Below are positions 1 through 11,353 of a DNA stretch of 64,000 bases, piece after piece. Numbering within the stretch: position 1 is the stretch's first letter; each line of letters starts with the position of its first letter. This DNA comes from Alisma plantago-aquatica (taxonomy: Eukaryota; Streptophyta; Magnoliopsida; Alismatales; Alismataceae): positions 470,573,879-470,637,878 of the forward strand of contig OY856413.1 in NCBI GenBank assembly GCA_963693085.1, given 5' to 3'. The notes under the pieces are model-generated. The model saw nothing but the letters and a program-made list of their open reading frames with translations. It was not told the origin of the DNA and ran no database searches. Both the position numbers and the translations under genes were made by a program.

Positions 1-548
1 TATTTTGGAAAACACAAAAGTGAGTTTCCATGGAATAAATATAATAAGTTGGAAGGATTTATCAAGGAGAGAAATAGGAATAATCTAGAATTCATGATTG
101 AATTATCCAATAAAGTGCCATGATTTTCTATATGTTCCTTAATGGCTTTTGGTGTATCAATTAAATGAAATTGGTGATATATTGTGGTTATATGTACATC
201 TATTTTGAAAAGATATTGAATACTTTCCTCCGCGCCTAAGTTTAAGCTATAACCATGAAGGAGAGAGGAAAAAGATTAATCTAGAAATCAAGTCATGAAG
301 TGTTTTCTTAATAATCATATTCACCTAAGGATACCAATTAGATATGTGTTTTCCTTAATGATTTACTATTGCCAAATCCAAGTCTTGTGAAGATTAATAG
401 CTAAGAGTTTTATATAAGGAAAATAAGGAAACATGTTTCATTACTTTCTAAATAAGGTGTCTTACCTTTTTCTATCTATGAAAAGGAAGAGAGAGAGATA
501 GAGGGAAAGGAAACGAGAAAGGAAGGGTATGGTAAGATGTAGGTGTAA

Positions 549-556
549 TATAAATA
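549..556 (+). promoter_or_regulatory. TATA box of LTR-B (5' copy)
   Basis: TATAAATA followed by GGGACTC is a canonical plant TATA box, and it is conserved at 12449-12456 in the other LTR. The family-A solo LTR is inserted 18 bases downstream, about where transcription would start. Confidence 0.6.
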
Positions 557-568
557 GGGACTCTAACA

Positions 569-573
569 TAGCC
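569..573 (+). other. Target site duplication TAGCC of solo LTR A1
   Basis: TAGCC occurs at 569-573 and again at 5877-5881, directly outside the TG...CA ends of the solo LTR. The paired right LTR-B carries the unoccupied site (AACATAGACAACCAAATCC near 12467-12485) with no insertion. This confirms the boundaries. Confidence 0.92.
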
Positions 574-1456
574 TGTAACATCCCTGACTTGGGTTATGCT
601 TTAACGCTAGATGTTTTGTTTAAGAAAGATAATTATATGCTTTCTCTTATCTTTTGAAAAGTAATTAAGGATCAAGAGGAGCTTATGTTGCAATTTTAGT
701 CCTTTTTTAATAATGTTGAAAACAATGTTTTGCCCATTTTGGACTAAAGTACAAATTATCCAAGTTGAGGGGTTAACTTGCAAATGTTACATGGTAAAAT
801 GTTCCTCAATGTGTTGAAGCATCATAAGAATGAAAATGATGCAGAGGTATGGCTTGTGGTAGCCTGAGCACCAAGAAAGAGCTTATTAAGCAATGTTTGT
901 GCATCAAAACCTAGTTTTGGTGTAATGTGCAATTTACCCAAAACCTAGGGTTCAATATGCAAAATACCACTTCTAAAGAGTCCCTAATGTTTCTTGGTAT
1001 CAATTAGAGACAATAAAATCAGAGGGGCATCTCATTTGAATCTCTTTGGGAGAGAGAATCTTGATATTAAAATAATCAAGATTTAAGCATAATTGAAACC
1101 CTAATTCAATTTAATGCAAAAATAAATATATTAATGGAAGAGCCCTTCAACCAAAAATATGATGGTTGAATTTATATAAGAATGAACGTTCTTGTGCCTT
1201 GCAATGGCACCAAAATATCTAAAGTGAGTGGAGAGCCCACTCACATTAGTTAAAGAAAAAGTAATATCCACTAATATATGGATATTATTATTATATTGAT
1301 TAAGGTGCTTAATTTGTTTTATTTTAATTCATGGATAAATAAGATGATTTCGAAGGGGAGGATTATGGCTTCGTATGCAAGGAAGTGAGGGGGATAAGTG
1401 GCACCAATTTAGGGAGTTGAAAGATTTTTGTAACACTTTCTCTCTCTTGAAATTCC

Positions 1457-1466
1457 CTTATATACA
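1457..1466 (+). promoter_or_regulatory. Putative TATA box of LTR family A
   Basis: CTTATATACA lies about 890 bases into the LTR. The same place in the other copies reads CTTATAAACA (near 49537 and 57836) or CTTATACATA (near 43265), inside a block otherwise well conserved. It is the best candidate core promoter; no start site can be proven. Confidence 0.45.
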
Positions 1467-1967
1467 TTCCATTTTCACCCACATGAGAGGCTTTTTCAGC
1501 TCCTCTTTCTTTCCTTGCTTTGGACGAACACAAGGGATCTTAGGAGAAATAGGAGGACGTGCCCCAACCTATAGGTGAGCTCCTTAATCATCTTCAACCT
1601 TGATTTCATGGTGGAAATCGAAGTTCAATGCTTATTTTCTTCTTTTCTCCATTCAATCTTCAACTTTAGCCATTCTTTTCATTCAAAGACTTGAGAACAG
1701 ACCTTGGACAATTGAGAAAGCTTCATTCACCATTGAGGACGTGAAGCTTGAAGCTTGGATTCAACTTTGAAGGTGGGTTATATAACTTGAACCCTTAAAT
1801 GTTATTATTGATTTCATTTCTTCATCATATGTTGATTCCTTTTTCTTTCCCGAATTTCCTTTTGATTAGTTGATGAAATCACCATAAGAATCACATCAAT
1901 TTTTGAAGGTTTGAAGCTTGAATATGACGATGTCATCTTATAACACACCTCAATAAAGATCATGTGC

Positions 1968-2710
1968 AAACGGTTTCAACTTGATGACCAAACGGTCTCA
2001 AGACCGTTTGGTGATCAAACGGTCTCAAGACCGTTTGAGGGCAAACAGTCTCAAGGCCGTTTGAGCTTAAACGGTCTCAAGACCATTTGGGGTCATTGCT
2101 GATGTGGATAAATGAAGATCCAATGGTTCAAATTGATCGAATTATAATGGATTCAAGAATGGGTGATCCATTGATTAAAAACCCTAATCGGATTGATTGG
2201 TTGAAACCCTAAATTGATTGAGTTGATTTCTATGTTGAATGGCTCAAATGGTCTCAAGACCGTTTGAGGTCAAGAGGAGTCATGGATGGATGGATATCCA
2301 AGGGTTACAAGTTGATCTACTTTCAATGGTCTTAATGTTGGATGGTTCAATGAGTGAAAACCCTAAATCAATTGATTAAGAAACCCTAATTGATCCATTC
2401 AGTTTCAAGGTGGTTTGGACCAAACGGTCTCTAGACCATTTGGAGGGAAAACGGTCTCAAACTATTTGATGATCATTCAGTTTCAATGATGGGTTGTTCA
2501 TTCGGTTTCAATGATAATTTGATCAAACAGTATCAAAGGTTGAAAGAACCAAATGTTTTCAAAATCATTTAAGAGCAAACAGTCTCAACCCTAGATGCCG
2601 AAACGGTCTCAAGACCGTTTGGAGGGCAAACGGTCTCAAAACTGTTTGAAGGTCAAGGAGGTCAAAACCATTTGAAGGTTCAAAAGTATCAAAATCGTTT
2701 GGAGACCTAA
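1968..2710 (+). repeat. Palindrome array of AAACGGTCTCAAGACCGTTT in A1
   Basis: This is an irregular array of a 20-base inverted repeat with 9-base arms and a 2-base centre. Perfect copies lie at 1990-2009, 2017-2036 and near 2600. Most other copies differ at the CG steps (ACGG>ACAG, CCGTTT>CCATTT), as expected from methylcytosine decay. Spacing between copies is not constant. Confidence 0.9.
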
Positions 2711-3059
2711 TAGTCTCAAAGCTATGAAAGATCAATTAACCCTATGATTGTTAATGATGTATATCAAAGATAATTACAATAGTTGTACCTTTAAGATACT
2801 AGGGTGATTAGTACCCTTAGAGGGGTTAACCTTTGATGCTTATTGAAGTAATATCTCAATACACTATGCTAACTCTAAATGTATGTACTTGAATGAAGGG
2901 TTGACCTAATCTAATCAAACTTGAAGTAATTAACATCCTAGAGATGATGAGAGAGAGAGAGAGAGGAATTCATACATATATGATAATCATGTAGTGGTTA
3001 AACCTCAACACTCTCAACATGAATAAAATAAGTAATTAGGGTATGATCCTTGATAAAGA

Positions 3060-3410
3060 GATCATGAAACCCAAATCGAGAAAGGTTGATGAACCCAAAC
3101 CCTAATTTAGGGCAATGCTAGGTGAAACCCTAATCTAGGGTAATGGTGTAACCCTAATCTAGGGTGATGATATGAGAAACCCCAATACAGGGTAATACAA
3201 TGAAAAATCCTAATTTAAGAGGATGCTTCATGGAACCCTAATTTGGGGAAAAGTCATAAGGAACCTCAATCCAAGATAATAATGGTGTAACCCTAATGTA
3301 GGGTGATGCTATGTGAAACCCTAATATAGGATGATGTTATGTGAAATCTTAATGAAGGGTGATGTTATGTAAACCCTAATTGATAAAGATGGGAAACCCT
3401 ATTCCTAATG
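3060..3410 (+). repeat. Telo-box (CCCTAA) minisatellite in A1
   Basis: Degenerate units of about 28-35 bases combine (A)AACCCTAAT with GGGTGATG. This corresponds to the cleaner array at 50995-51735. AAACCCTAA is the plant telo-box. The units are interspersed with other sequence, so this is not a true interstitial telomere. Confidence 0.8.
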
Positions 3411-4069
3411 ATGGAATAGTGGTTAATACCTTGACAGGTGAAACACCTCAAGTGGTTGATAATGGATAACCTTATAGCATCAATGCCTTAACCCGAGATG
3501 AGTCCATATCATTAAAGATAGTTGTACAATTCAAAAGTGTGACTTATGTCTAGTACACTACATGATAATTGTGATGAGTTAGTGCATAAAGTATTAGAAT
3601 GGGAAATGCCCTAATACAAGATAATTGATGAACTTAAGTAAGTTAAAAGTGATGAGGGAAGTGATACATTAAGACATGATAAATATCATATCCAACACTT
3701 TAAGGTTGTTACACCTTGATGCACCTTAAATCCAATATATATGGATGAGTAACACATGAAGTGTGTCATGTCGATTGTTACATTGAGATGTAATGAGTTT
3801 AATGCACTTTGATAAGTGTAGGCTAATGTATCTTGAGAAAGGGTTAAGCCAAGTTAATAAACTATGATGTAATCATACTCTGGTAAGGAAGAGAAAGGAA
3901 CTCATACCTTGTGTTGACCATCATTTAATGATAAAAGATGAGAGTAAATAAGTATAATTGAATACTTATGATATTTGTATATGCTCCTAGATGTGTGGAG
4001 CAATTAATTAGGGTTTGGATTGGTGATATGAACTTGAAACCCTTTTCGTCTATAAAGGGAAACCCTAAC

Positions 4070-4230
4070 CCTTATAGTTGTTTCCTGGTGAGAAGTGACA
4101 AGATGTATAATGGCCTGGTAAGCCATGTGAATAGTTGTTCCCTAGTGAGAGGTGACAAGATGAATAATGGGCCTTGTGAGCCATGAGAATAGTTGTTGCC
4201 TAGTGAGATGTAACAAGGTGTTTATAAAAG
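4070..4230 (+). repeat. 59-bp repeat block in A1
   Basis: About two to three units contain CCTAGTGAGAGGTGACAAGATG followed by AATGGGCCTTGTGAGCCATG. It is the same family as the exact 59-base period seen at 52285-52515. Confidence 0.75.
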
Positions 4231-4539
4231 TCTCATGTAAGAAATGATAATGTTCAAATAAAGTAGGAAGTGGAAACTTAGTAACATAATAATAATAATA
4301 AATGGATACAATAATAATATTGAAATTTCAATCACATATGTTTTATGCTTATAGAAAAATAAGGGCTATAGTGTTTTGAATATGCTTAAAAAGATATAAG
4401 AGGAATATTTGTATTATATAGAGGATGTGAATAAATATGATGACTTGGCCAAGATATAATGCCTAGTAAAGGCGATGTGGTATTCAGTGATGAGATGCAC
4501 ATGATTGGCAGAGTCCAATACTTGGCAGAGGCATGAAGC

Positions 4540-5015
4540 CTATACTGTCACATGATTGATAATAACCCCAATGCCTGGCTATTAATCACAGGATTGGTAA
4601 TAACCCAATGTCTGGCTGTCACAGGATTGATAATAACCCCAATACATGGCTGTTAATCACATGATTGGTAATAACCTAATGCCTGGCTATCATAGGATTG
4701 ATAATAACCCCAATACCTGGCTGTTAATCATAGGATTGGTAATAATCCAATACCTGGATGTCACAGGATTGATAATAACCCCAATGCCTGGCTGTTAATC
4801 ACAGGATTGGTAATAACCCAATACCTGGCTGTCACATGATTGATTATAACCTCAATACCTGGCTGTTAATCACAAGATTGGTAATAATCCAATACCTGGC
4901 TGTTAATCACAGAATTGGTAATAATCTAATGCCTGGCTGTTATCAAGAGATTGACATAGTCCAATGCCCAAAATGGTTGCACAGGATTGGCATAGTCCAA
5001 TGCCTGAACATAATA
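4540..5015 (+). repeat. 33-38 bp minisatellite in A1
   Basis: About 13 units of AGGATTGGTAATAACCCAAT followed by ACCTGGCTGTCAC or a longer variant with GTTAATCAC. Period varies from 33 to 38. It is homologous to the 37-bp arrays of the A3 LTRs. Confidence 0.85.
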
Positions 5016-5881
5016 TGATGATGTATACCCACATGACTGGTACAATTCAATATTTGGTTAACAGATTGGCTGAGGCCAATAGGTAGAAATGAGAATGATT
5101 CATGGATGACATACCATGATAATGAGCATCACAGGATAAGCTTGAGATGTTGATATAGTATGATGGTTAAATGATATACATGTTCTTCATTTCCTTATTG
5201 GATAAGTGACATGCTACTTTATCAAGTTATAACTGAAATGCTTTGAATAAGAATAATGCTTAAATCTATTTAGATATTGAATTATCTGCTGTTGAATATA
5301 TATATGATTCCTCTGCTAAGTTTTATTCTATTAAACTGCAATAATAACGTTTCTGGAGGAGAGTTATATCTCTCGCTGGGATAATTTCAATTGTCTCACC
5401 CCGTGGGATCCAACCTTTTTAGGTAGACACGGAAGAAGAGGCAGAAACCCTACAGTAGGGGAAGAGCAGCAGCCGTAGCAATAGGAACAATAGTAATATT
5501 CCAGGTGGAGGCACTGGCTATCATATCTTGTATAGAAAGTCCTATGTGTCGTCTCTGTACTCTCAGGTCCTTGGAGTCAGTAGTTAGTGCTTTTAATGAA
5601 TCGATCTGAGATTTTGGCTTGATGCCTCGAGGTTCTTATGCTGCCTGTGTATAGTTTTAACAGAGAAAATGATGCTTGTAATCCTCAAGAAGGGATGGTA
5701 CAGGATATGTACTTATAAACTAGGATGTAAACAAAATACATTGGTTCTTGATAAAAGAGTTTTCCTGTATCTGGATCTGTTTGTAAATGGTTTTAATTTT
5801 TAGTGATTTTTAGTAATCCGTTGTTAATGATCGCTTCCACTTAGTTAATGACAATTTGTTCGAACGGTGTGTCACATAGCC

Positions 5882-6753
5882 AACCAAATCTACACCTCTC
5901 TCCTCCCTCCTTCCAGAATAGAACCATGTTTCTTCTTGGGAGGTCGAGTTTCTCATGGGTAGGTTAGTCTTCCCTCAGTGGTATGATGCCATGATACCAC
6001 CGACCTCGAACTCTGAAGATAAAGGAGTACAGGACGCTCCACCGAGTTGCTACAACTAGACTGCTCCAAGCAGAAGAGCCCTACCACTTTCTTTTTTTTT
6101 TATGAACAAAAATGACATAAGTGGGCTCTATGGACCGAGGGAATGGATATACGGGTCACCAGGATGGAAAGGGAATCTGTGATCTTCTCCCTGCGCTTTA
6201 GGTCGTGAGGTAAACCCTACCCTCTTCTTGAACAACGTTAGCATCAGGTATCAACCCAGATCTAGACCCTCCCCTCTCCTGACCACGATGGGACACAGAC
6301 GATCCCGGACCAGGTCCGACGAGGCTGTGTGGGCTTGTGTGGACCACTGCCTGGTCTCTGGGAGGTCGGAAGGGTGAATACGCACCCCAAGTTCACATGA
6401 TTAGGGCAGAGTCCAGGTCGACGAAAGGTTAGGGGTGAATTAGAGTCTTTTGTCCAAAACTCCCTAACATGCACACGTAAAAAGTAAGTGCATCACGGTC
6501 TTTTCCCACTATCTAAGGGGCCACTGAGTTATATTTTAATAATTCAGTTTTTCTGATGTGTCATCTCTTGATTGGCCCTAAAATGGTTTCTCTAGTAAAA
6601 ATTATAAAAATTACTAGGATACTTCGATAGAGAAAAATTATATCTAAAATTTGATAAAAAACATGTAAAATCCAAATAAAATACTCGTAGACTCTAATTA
6701 TTCTTCTAGTTCTAAAAATGGTGCAAATATGGGTTAAATTGGTGACTAAAGCA
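5882..6753 (+). repeat. 5' LTR of element B, remainder
   Basis: Continues LTR-B after the solo LTR insertion and matches 12477-13331. Homology with the right LTR runs out just after AAAGCATAAA, so the LTR end is placed at the GCA at 6753, with a few bases of doubt. Frames read here, such as the minus-strand one near 6262-6474, are not conserved as genes. Confidence 0.8.
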
Positions 6754-8279
6754 TAAAAACCCTAGTTTTGGTGATTATGATGCTTAAATTAGTAAATCTA
6801 GTTGAATTGAGATGTTATCTGATATTGATTAACATAATGGGGATCTATGATAATTATGATGATAATTTGGGTATCTAAAGTGGGAAATCATGCATATAAG
6901 GAATCAGGGTTAAAGATCATAACTTGTGCTATGTTGTTAATGAGCTTAATGTAATCCAAGTGTTTCTAATGGAAGGGTATCATCAATCTAATGATTAGGG
7001 TTTAGAGCCTAATCTTCTTATTCATTATGATCTTAAAGTTGTATAATTTTACACAGTTGCCCCTAATGGCATAAAAGGTGACTTGATAATCATGGTAACA
7101 CATGATGATTAATGTGGAGTTACAACTTTAATAGACTATTATCAGAGAGAAATAGGGTTTGTACCCTTATTCTATATCCTAAACTCTAGTCAAGCTTAAA
7201 CCCTAGATTAGGACCGAGTAGTGTCTAATATGATTGATATGTGATGGTGACACTTTAGGATTTATATTCATGCAGATTAAAATGTGGATTGCTTGATTTG
7301 CTTATTGATTTAATAATATGCCTGAAGTATACTCTACATAATAATATGCATGACTCACCATTAAGGTGTGTGGTTAAGTCTAAGAATAACCATCTTAGTT
7401 TCACATGGCTTTCTCAGAGTTTTCCGCATGGATTGGAAATAAATGCTTGCTTGTTTATTTATTTCCTACAAATTATAATGCCACCATGACTATCACATAC
7501 AAGACGACTATGTGAAGAAATTGCCAATTCTTATTTGCAAATATTTGTTTGAAAATATGTTGTTATTTACTTGCACATTTTTGATGCACCCCACGTATCA
7601 ATATGGCAACATAATGATCGTGTATTTGTTTTAAGCAGTTTTAGGTATATGCTGATATACTTGATAAAAGGCATGAAGATAAAGATGGAAATGTCATGAA
7701 AGCATTAAAGATAAGTTAAAGGAGGATTACATAGCTAGTTACTTCTTCTCAACATGTATTAGTTTCATGAGGAATATCATTGTATAATTAGTAAACAATA
7801 TTTGGAATAAATGAAATTTTTGTTGTTATTTATTATTTGATAAGTCTAGATCGTTGGGAGTATAGGTAATGGCTCTCAAACTTGACGGTCTTTCCTTAAT
7901 CGGGGGACACTGCAAGTGAGGTCATTACATTTATTATTAGAGAGCCATATTTTCGAAATAGTATTTAATAGTTAATAATTTCAAGTAATATGTAGAAATA
8001 TGAGGGAATTATTAGGGCATTTTTTGAATATGGTGGTGTCTAGAAGGGACCACAACGAGGGGTTGGAAATTTTTTCCTCCGCACCACTAGTTGTCTTATG
8101 AGGACTATTGGACCCCATCATCTTTCTTGGCCAAAGACAAAAGATTTTTCCTGAAGGTAAATACCTTTAGGCTTTCTTCTCGTCTGATTCACCCACTTCT
8201 CATCCTCTTTCTTAATGAACCCTAAAAGGAACTTCTCTCCTCATATAAAGTTAGGGTTCTTGAGAAGAAATAGGATTAA

Positions 8280-8440
8280 GGCATCCTCTGACAATAAATG
8301 TACATGTAGTATGGAAATGATAATTGTACATGTAATATAGAAATAATAATGTACATGAAGTTTGGAAATAATAATGTGCATGTAATGTGGCAATAAAAGG
8401 TACATGTAATGTGGACATAATAATGTGGAAATGATGATAA
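8280..8440 (+). repeat. Minisatellite of about 28-33 bp in element B interior
   Basis: About five diverged units of GTACATGTAATGTGGAAATAATAAT. Confidence 0.7.
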
Positions 8441-8869
8441 GGTAAAGCAAGATAGTTTATAGGTTTTTTCCTTGCAGAGGTAAACCCTAGATGGAACTGA
8501 GTTGGTTTAGGAAAACCCTTAGTGGGTCAAAGGAATCTTAAAGCTTTAAGATGTAGGGTGTAGGTTGAGTATTCCCTAACACTACCCCAAACCCTAATCC
8601 TGGAAACTGGGAATAATGTGGGTGAAATAGAAACCCTACCCACATGAACCCCATTAGGGTAAGATGAAAGAGAGAGTACAAATGTTTTTGATAATCCATT
8701 TGTGAAGGATGCATGTGAAAGAATGTGAACATAACTGAGGTTAAATGACCAAGTTTCCCATACATGCGTGCATGTGGAGCATGACATTCAAGTAAAAGGT
8801 TTTAAGATAAACAAGAAACCAATGGTCATACATGAAAATGAAAATATGAATACAACTTTGATATTATCC

Positions 8870-9125
8870 TAATGCTCTCTCTGTATGAATCAAGAATACT
8901 TCCAGAGAGCGAGTATGATATTATACTACCCCCAACGAGTGGGTATGCCATTGAGATACTCCCAGAAAGTGAGTATGATATTATGCTACCCCCTGTGAGT
9001 GGGTAAGCCATTGAAACTACCCCAACTAGTGGGTATGCTACCCCCAACAAGTGGGTATGCTATTGGAACTACCCCCACCGAGTGGGTATGTTATTGAAAG
9101 TTCCCCCAACTAGTGGGTAGGCCCT
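8870..9125 (+). repeat. Minisatellite of about 37 bp in element B interior
   Basis: About six to seven units of CTACCCCCAACGAGTGGGTA followed by TGCTATTGAAA, with two shorter units. Confidence 0.75.
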
Positions 9126-10150
9126 AGAGATTGAGCAGTAAGGGTTGAGAAGTTATAATAAAAACAATGCATAAAAATGAATTTTTTTTACTTTTAGGGA
9201 TGGTAAGCCAACCTGGGGTGGGTAAACCCAATAGTGGGAAAATGACCTATGGGGGAGGAAAAATCCTAGACCTATAGGGCCGGGTTGTGGCTAAGAGAGC
9301 CTAACCTCCTCCAATAAGCCAAGAAGGCACCTTAGGTTAGGACCCTCCCTAGAAAGGTAAGTTGACTAAATTGATTTAAAGATTGAGATAACCATGAATG
9401 TCACCTAATATAAAAGATGAAAACACATATATTGAGTATGATTCTTTGAATCCAAGTATGCCATCTCTGAGGAATATGAGGAAGTCATTATGGAAGTGGC
9501 TGACTGTATGAGACCGAGTCCTGAAAAGAAATGTTGCCATGAGTCCAATGAGGGGACATAAAGTGAATAATGAGCACTATAAGAGATGAAGGAATCTGAT
9601 TTAGAGAATTACATATGAAAATAATGTGCTATGAATGAACCCTTGGGAAAGATAGAGCCCAAAGTCAATCCTAAGGTCAAGTAGGGAGTATAAGGTACAT
9701 GGACTGATCGAATGAGGAGTTGATTATTCCCTAATACACAAGACCATCTGGTTAGGAGGTAACAACTACATTTTCCTGAGGCCCATGTCTCAGGAGATTG
9801 GCCACCTTCATGATGTTCATGTGGCCCGATGGGTGAATGTGAGAGGCACTCCCTAGATGAATAAGGATGAGATCACTCCAAAAAGTACTTATACCCCTAG
9901 AGACCTTAAGGAAGTGGCTAAGGCTCATAATACCAAAGGTGTAAATGTAAAAGATACAACGAATTCATGTAATAATGAAATCATAAGAGGAGTTGTGTAT
10001 AAACTCTAGAGTGAAAAAGATATTTGACTTCATGAAATATAAGAAAATTGTGGAATTTAAAAGTAAGCTTGGTTTATATTCATGTTGGAAAGGATTCAAC
10101 CTAAATTGAGAATTTTTGAGGTAATGTGTGGATATACTGTCTCTACTCTT

Positions 10151-10851
10151 TTTTTTTGGTTGGCGAAAAACACTATTGCTATTGATTCCAAAACTTTAGG
10201 TACAAACAAGAGCGCACCCCTTAATCCTCAAGAGAGGATTACCAGAACAAACAAAAAAAAATACAAGTCTTGAACACAAGACCCAAAGACAGAAAGAAAG
10301 GTACAGAGAGAGATAACAAGAAAGTCTTCATACAGACTAATCCTAATAATATGCCATCAAAACAGCAAAGGAGCTTCACTATCATTAAGTACACCCACAA
10401 ATTGTGAAGACTCTACTGTTAGAGAGGAGACCATCAGAAAAAATCAGAACTCTAACTTCCAAGATAGCATCTAACCGGTATCCATCCAACTGTTAATGCA
10501 CAAGAAACAGATAATCTTTAGCAACAACCTTCTGTACCAAACTGAACCGTGAAAGAATCTTCAGTAAACTGAACAGATGCGTCAAAAGCAAGAAATAGGA
10601 TTCAGACTTCCCTTCTCCTTGGCATTAAACCATTCACTGAAAGTAGAAGATAGAAGAGCCAGAATCAAACTTCACACCATCAAGCATCAATCCAGGCCGC
10701 CTTGGAACCTTATACAGTGAAAGATAGAACAAAATGAGCTTCGTTGTCAAAGGCAACACTTATCCTATCACCAGCCAGTCAATCAATCCAGGCTTCAACA
10801 CTTAAACAACTGCACCGATCACCAGAGGACCAAGACCTAGGCCCCCCCATC
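10151..10851 (-). mobile_element. Non-LTR retroposon (LINE 3' end, SINE or retroposed RNA) with 15-bp TSD
   Basis: The insert is flanked by the perfect direct repeat ACTGTCTCTACTCTT (10136-10150 and 10852-10866). A T-run at its left edge is a poly(A) tail on the minus strand. The target reads TT|AAGA in the minus orientation, a known variant of the L1-type endonuclease site. The 0.7 kb body has no reverse transcriptase frame, so it is either a strongly 5'-truncated LINE consisting of 3' UTR or a retroposed transcript. The minus-strand end near the tail reads AGTGTTTTTCGCCAACC before the A-run. Confidence 0.8.
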
Positions 10852-11338
10852 ACTGTCTCTACTCTTAAAATGGGATGAACTTTGTATTTGAGCTGTAGTC
10901 AAGTGCTTATTTCACCTCATTACGAGTGGGAGAAATTGGGTAGGCACATGTTATTCTTAAACATAACATATGTGAATGAATACCTTAAGTTAAGTTTTCA
11001 TGACATGAGTATGGTTGGAGGTGTTACCTCACCCTTATGTGAAAATGAAGGAATAATAGGTTGAAGAACCTATGTGAAAGTGGTAATAACCAAGTGGAAA
11101 GGAAATCACAAATGAAGAGGTAAACTTCAAGAAATGATCTCATGTAAATTCTAAGGATGCGATTATAACTTGAATTGAATTCAAGTACCAATCTTATCCA
11201 TAATATGAGAAATTGGTAGATCAATAAAAGAGGTTAAAAATATCGAAGTCAGTTTTCTAATAGTAAATTTTGAAACTAAAATGAAGATATTATTCACCTT
11301 AACTTGATTGGGTGTGAATTTTGGGGATAAAATTCCTT

Positions 11339-11353
11339 TTAAGGAGGGGTGAA
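11339..11353 (+). other. Polypurine tract of element B
   Basis: TTAAGGAGGGGTGAA lies directly before the TG start of the right LTR, preceded by the gypsy-typical GGGGATAAAATTCC-like stretch. It would prime plus-strand synthesis and sets the element's orientation. Confidence 0.75.

Larger units (their letters stand above)
1..573 (+). repeat. 5' LTR of element B, first part
   Basis: This matches the middle of the right LTR, starting around 11890 and running to about 12472, with only scattered differences. Roughly 540 bases of the LTR lie upstream of the window. It stops at 573, where a family-A solo LTR is inserted. It contains no gene. Confidence 0.85.
574..5876 (+). mobile_element. Solo LTR, family A (copy A1), 5.3 kb
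   Basis: It begins TGTAACATCCCTGAC and ends GTGTCACA, with a 5-bp TSD. It aligns along its length with both LTRs of the complete element at 48652-62454, so it is a solo LTR left by recombination between two LTRs of a full element. In order it contains about 0.9 kb of leader with a TATA box, a palindrome array, a telo-box array, a 59-bp repeat, a 33-38 bp array, and a conserved end with a CTCACCCCGTGGGATCCAAC-like tract near 5396. Short open frames inside it are products of the repeats, not genes. Confidence 0.93.
6754..11353 (+). mobile_element. Interior of element B, no recognisable coding sequence
   Basis: This is AT-rich sequence between the two B LTRs. I find no reverse transcriptase, integrase, protease or zinc-knuckle motif in any frame and no long open frame. 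It holds two minisatellites (8280-8440 and 8870-9125) and a retroposon (10151-10851). The stretch 9380-10080 has a mixed composition that could be decayed gag or pol, but I cannot identify it. The last 30 bases are a typical gypsy polypurine region. Confidence 0.55.

Noticed and set aside
1990..2036. GGTCTC/GAGACC palindromes considered as auxin-response element pairs
   Set aside because: The auxin-response core is TGTCTC or TGTCGG; here the base before GTCTC is G in nearly all copies, so the match is only partial.
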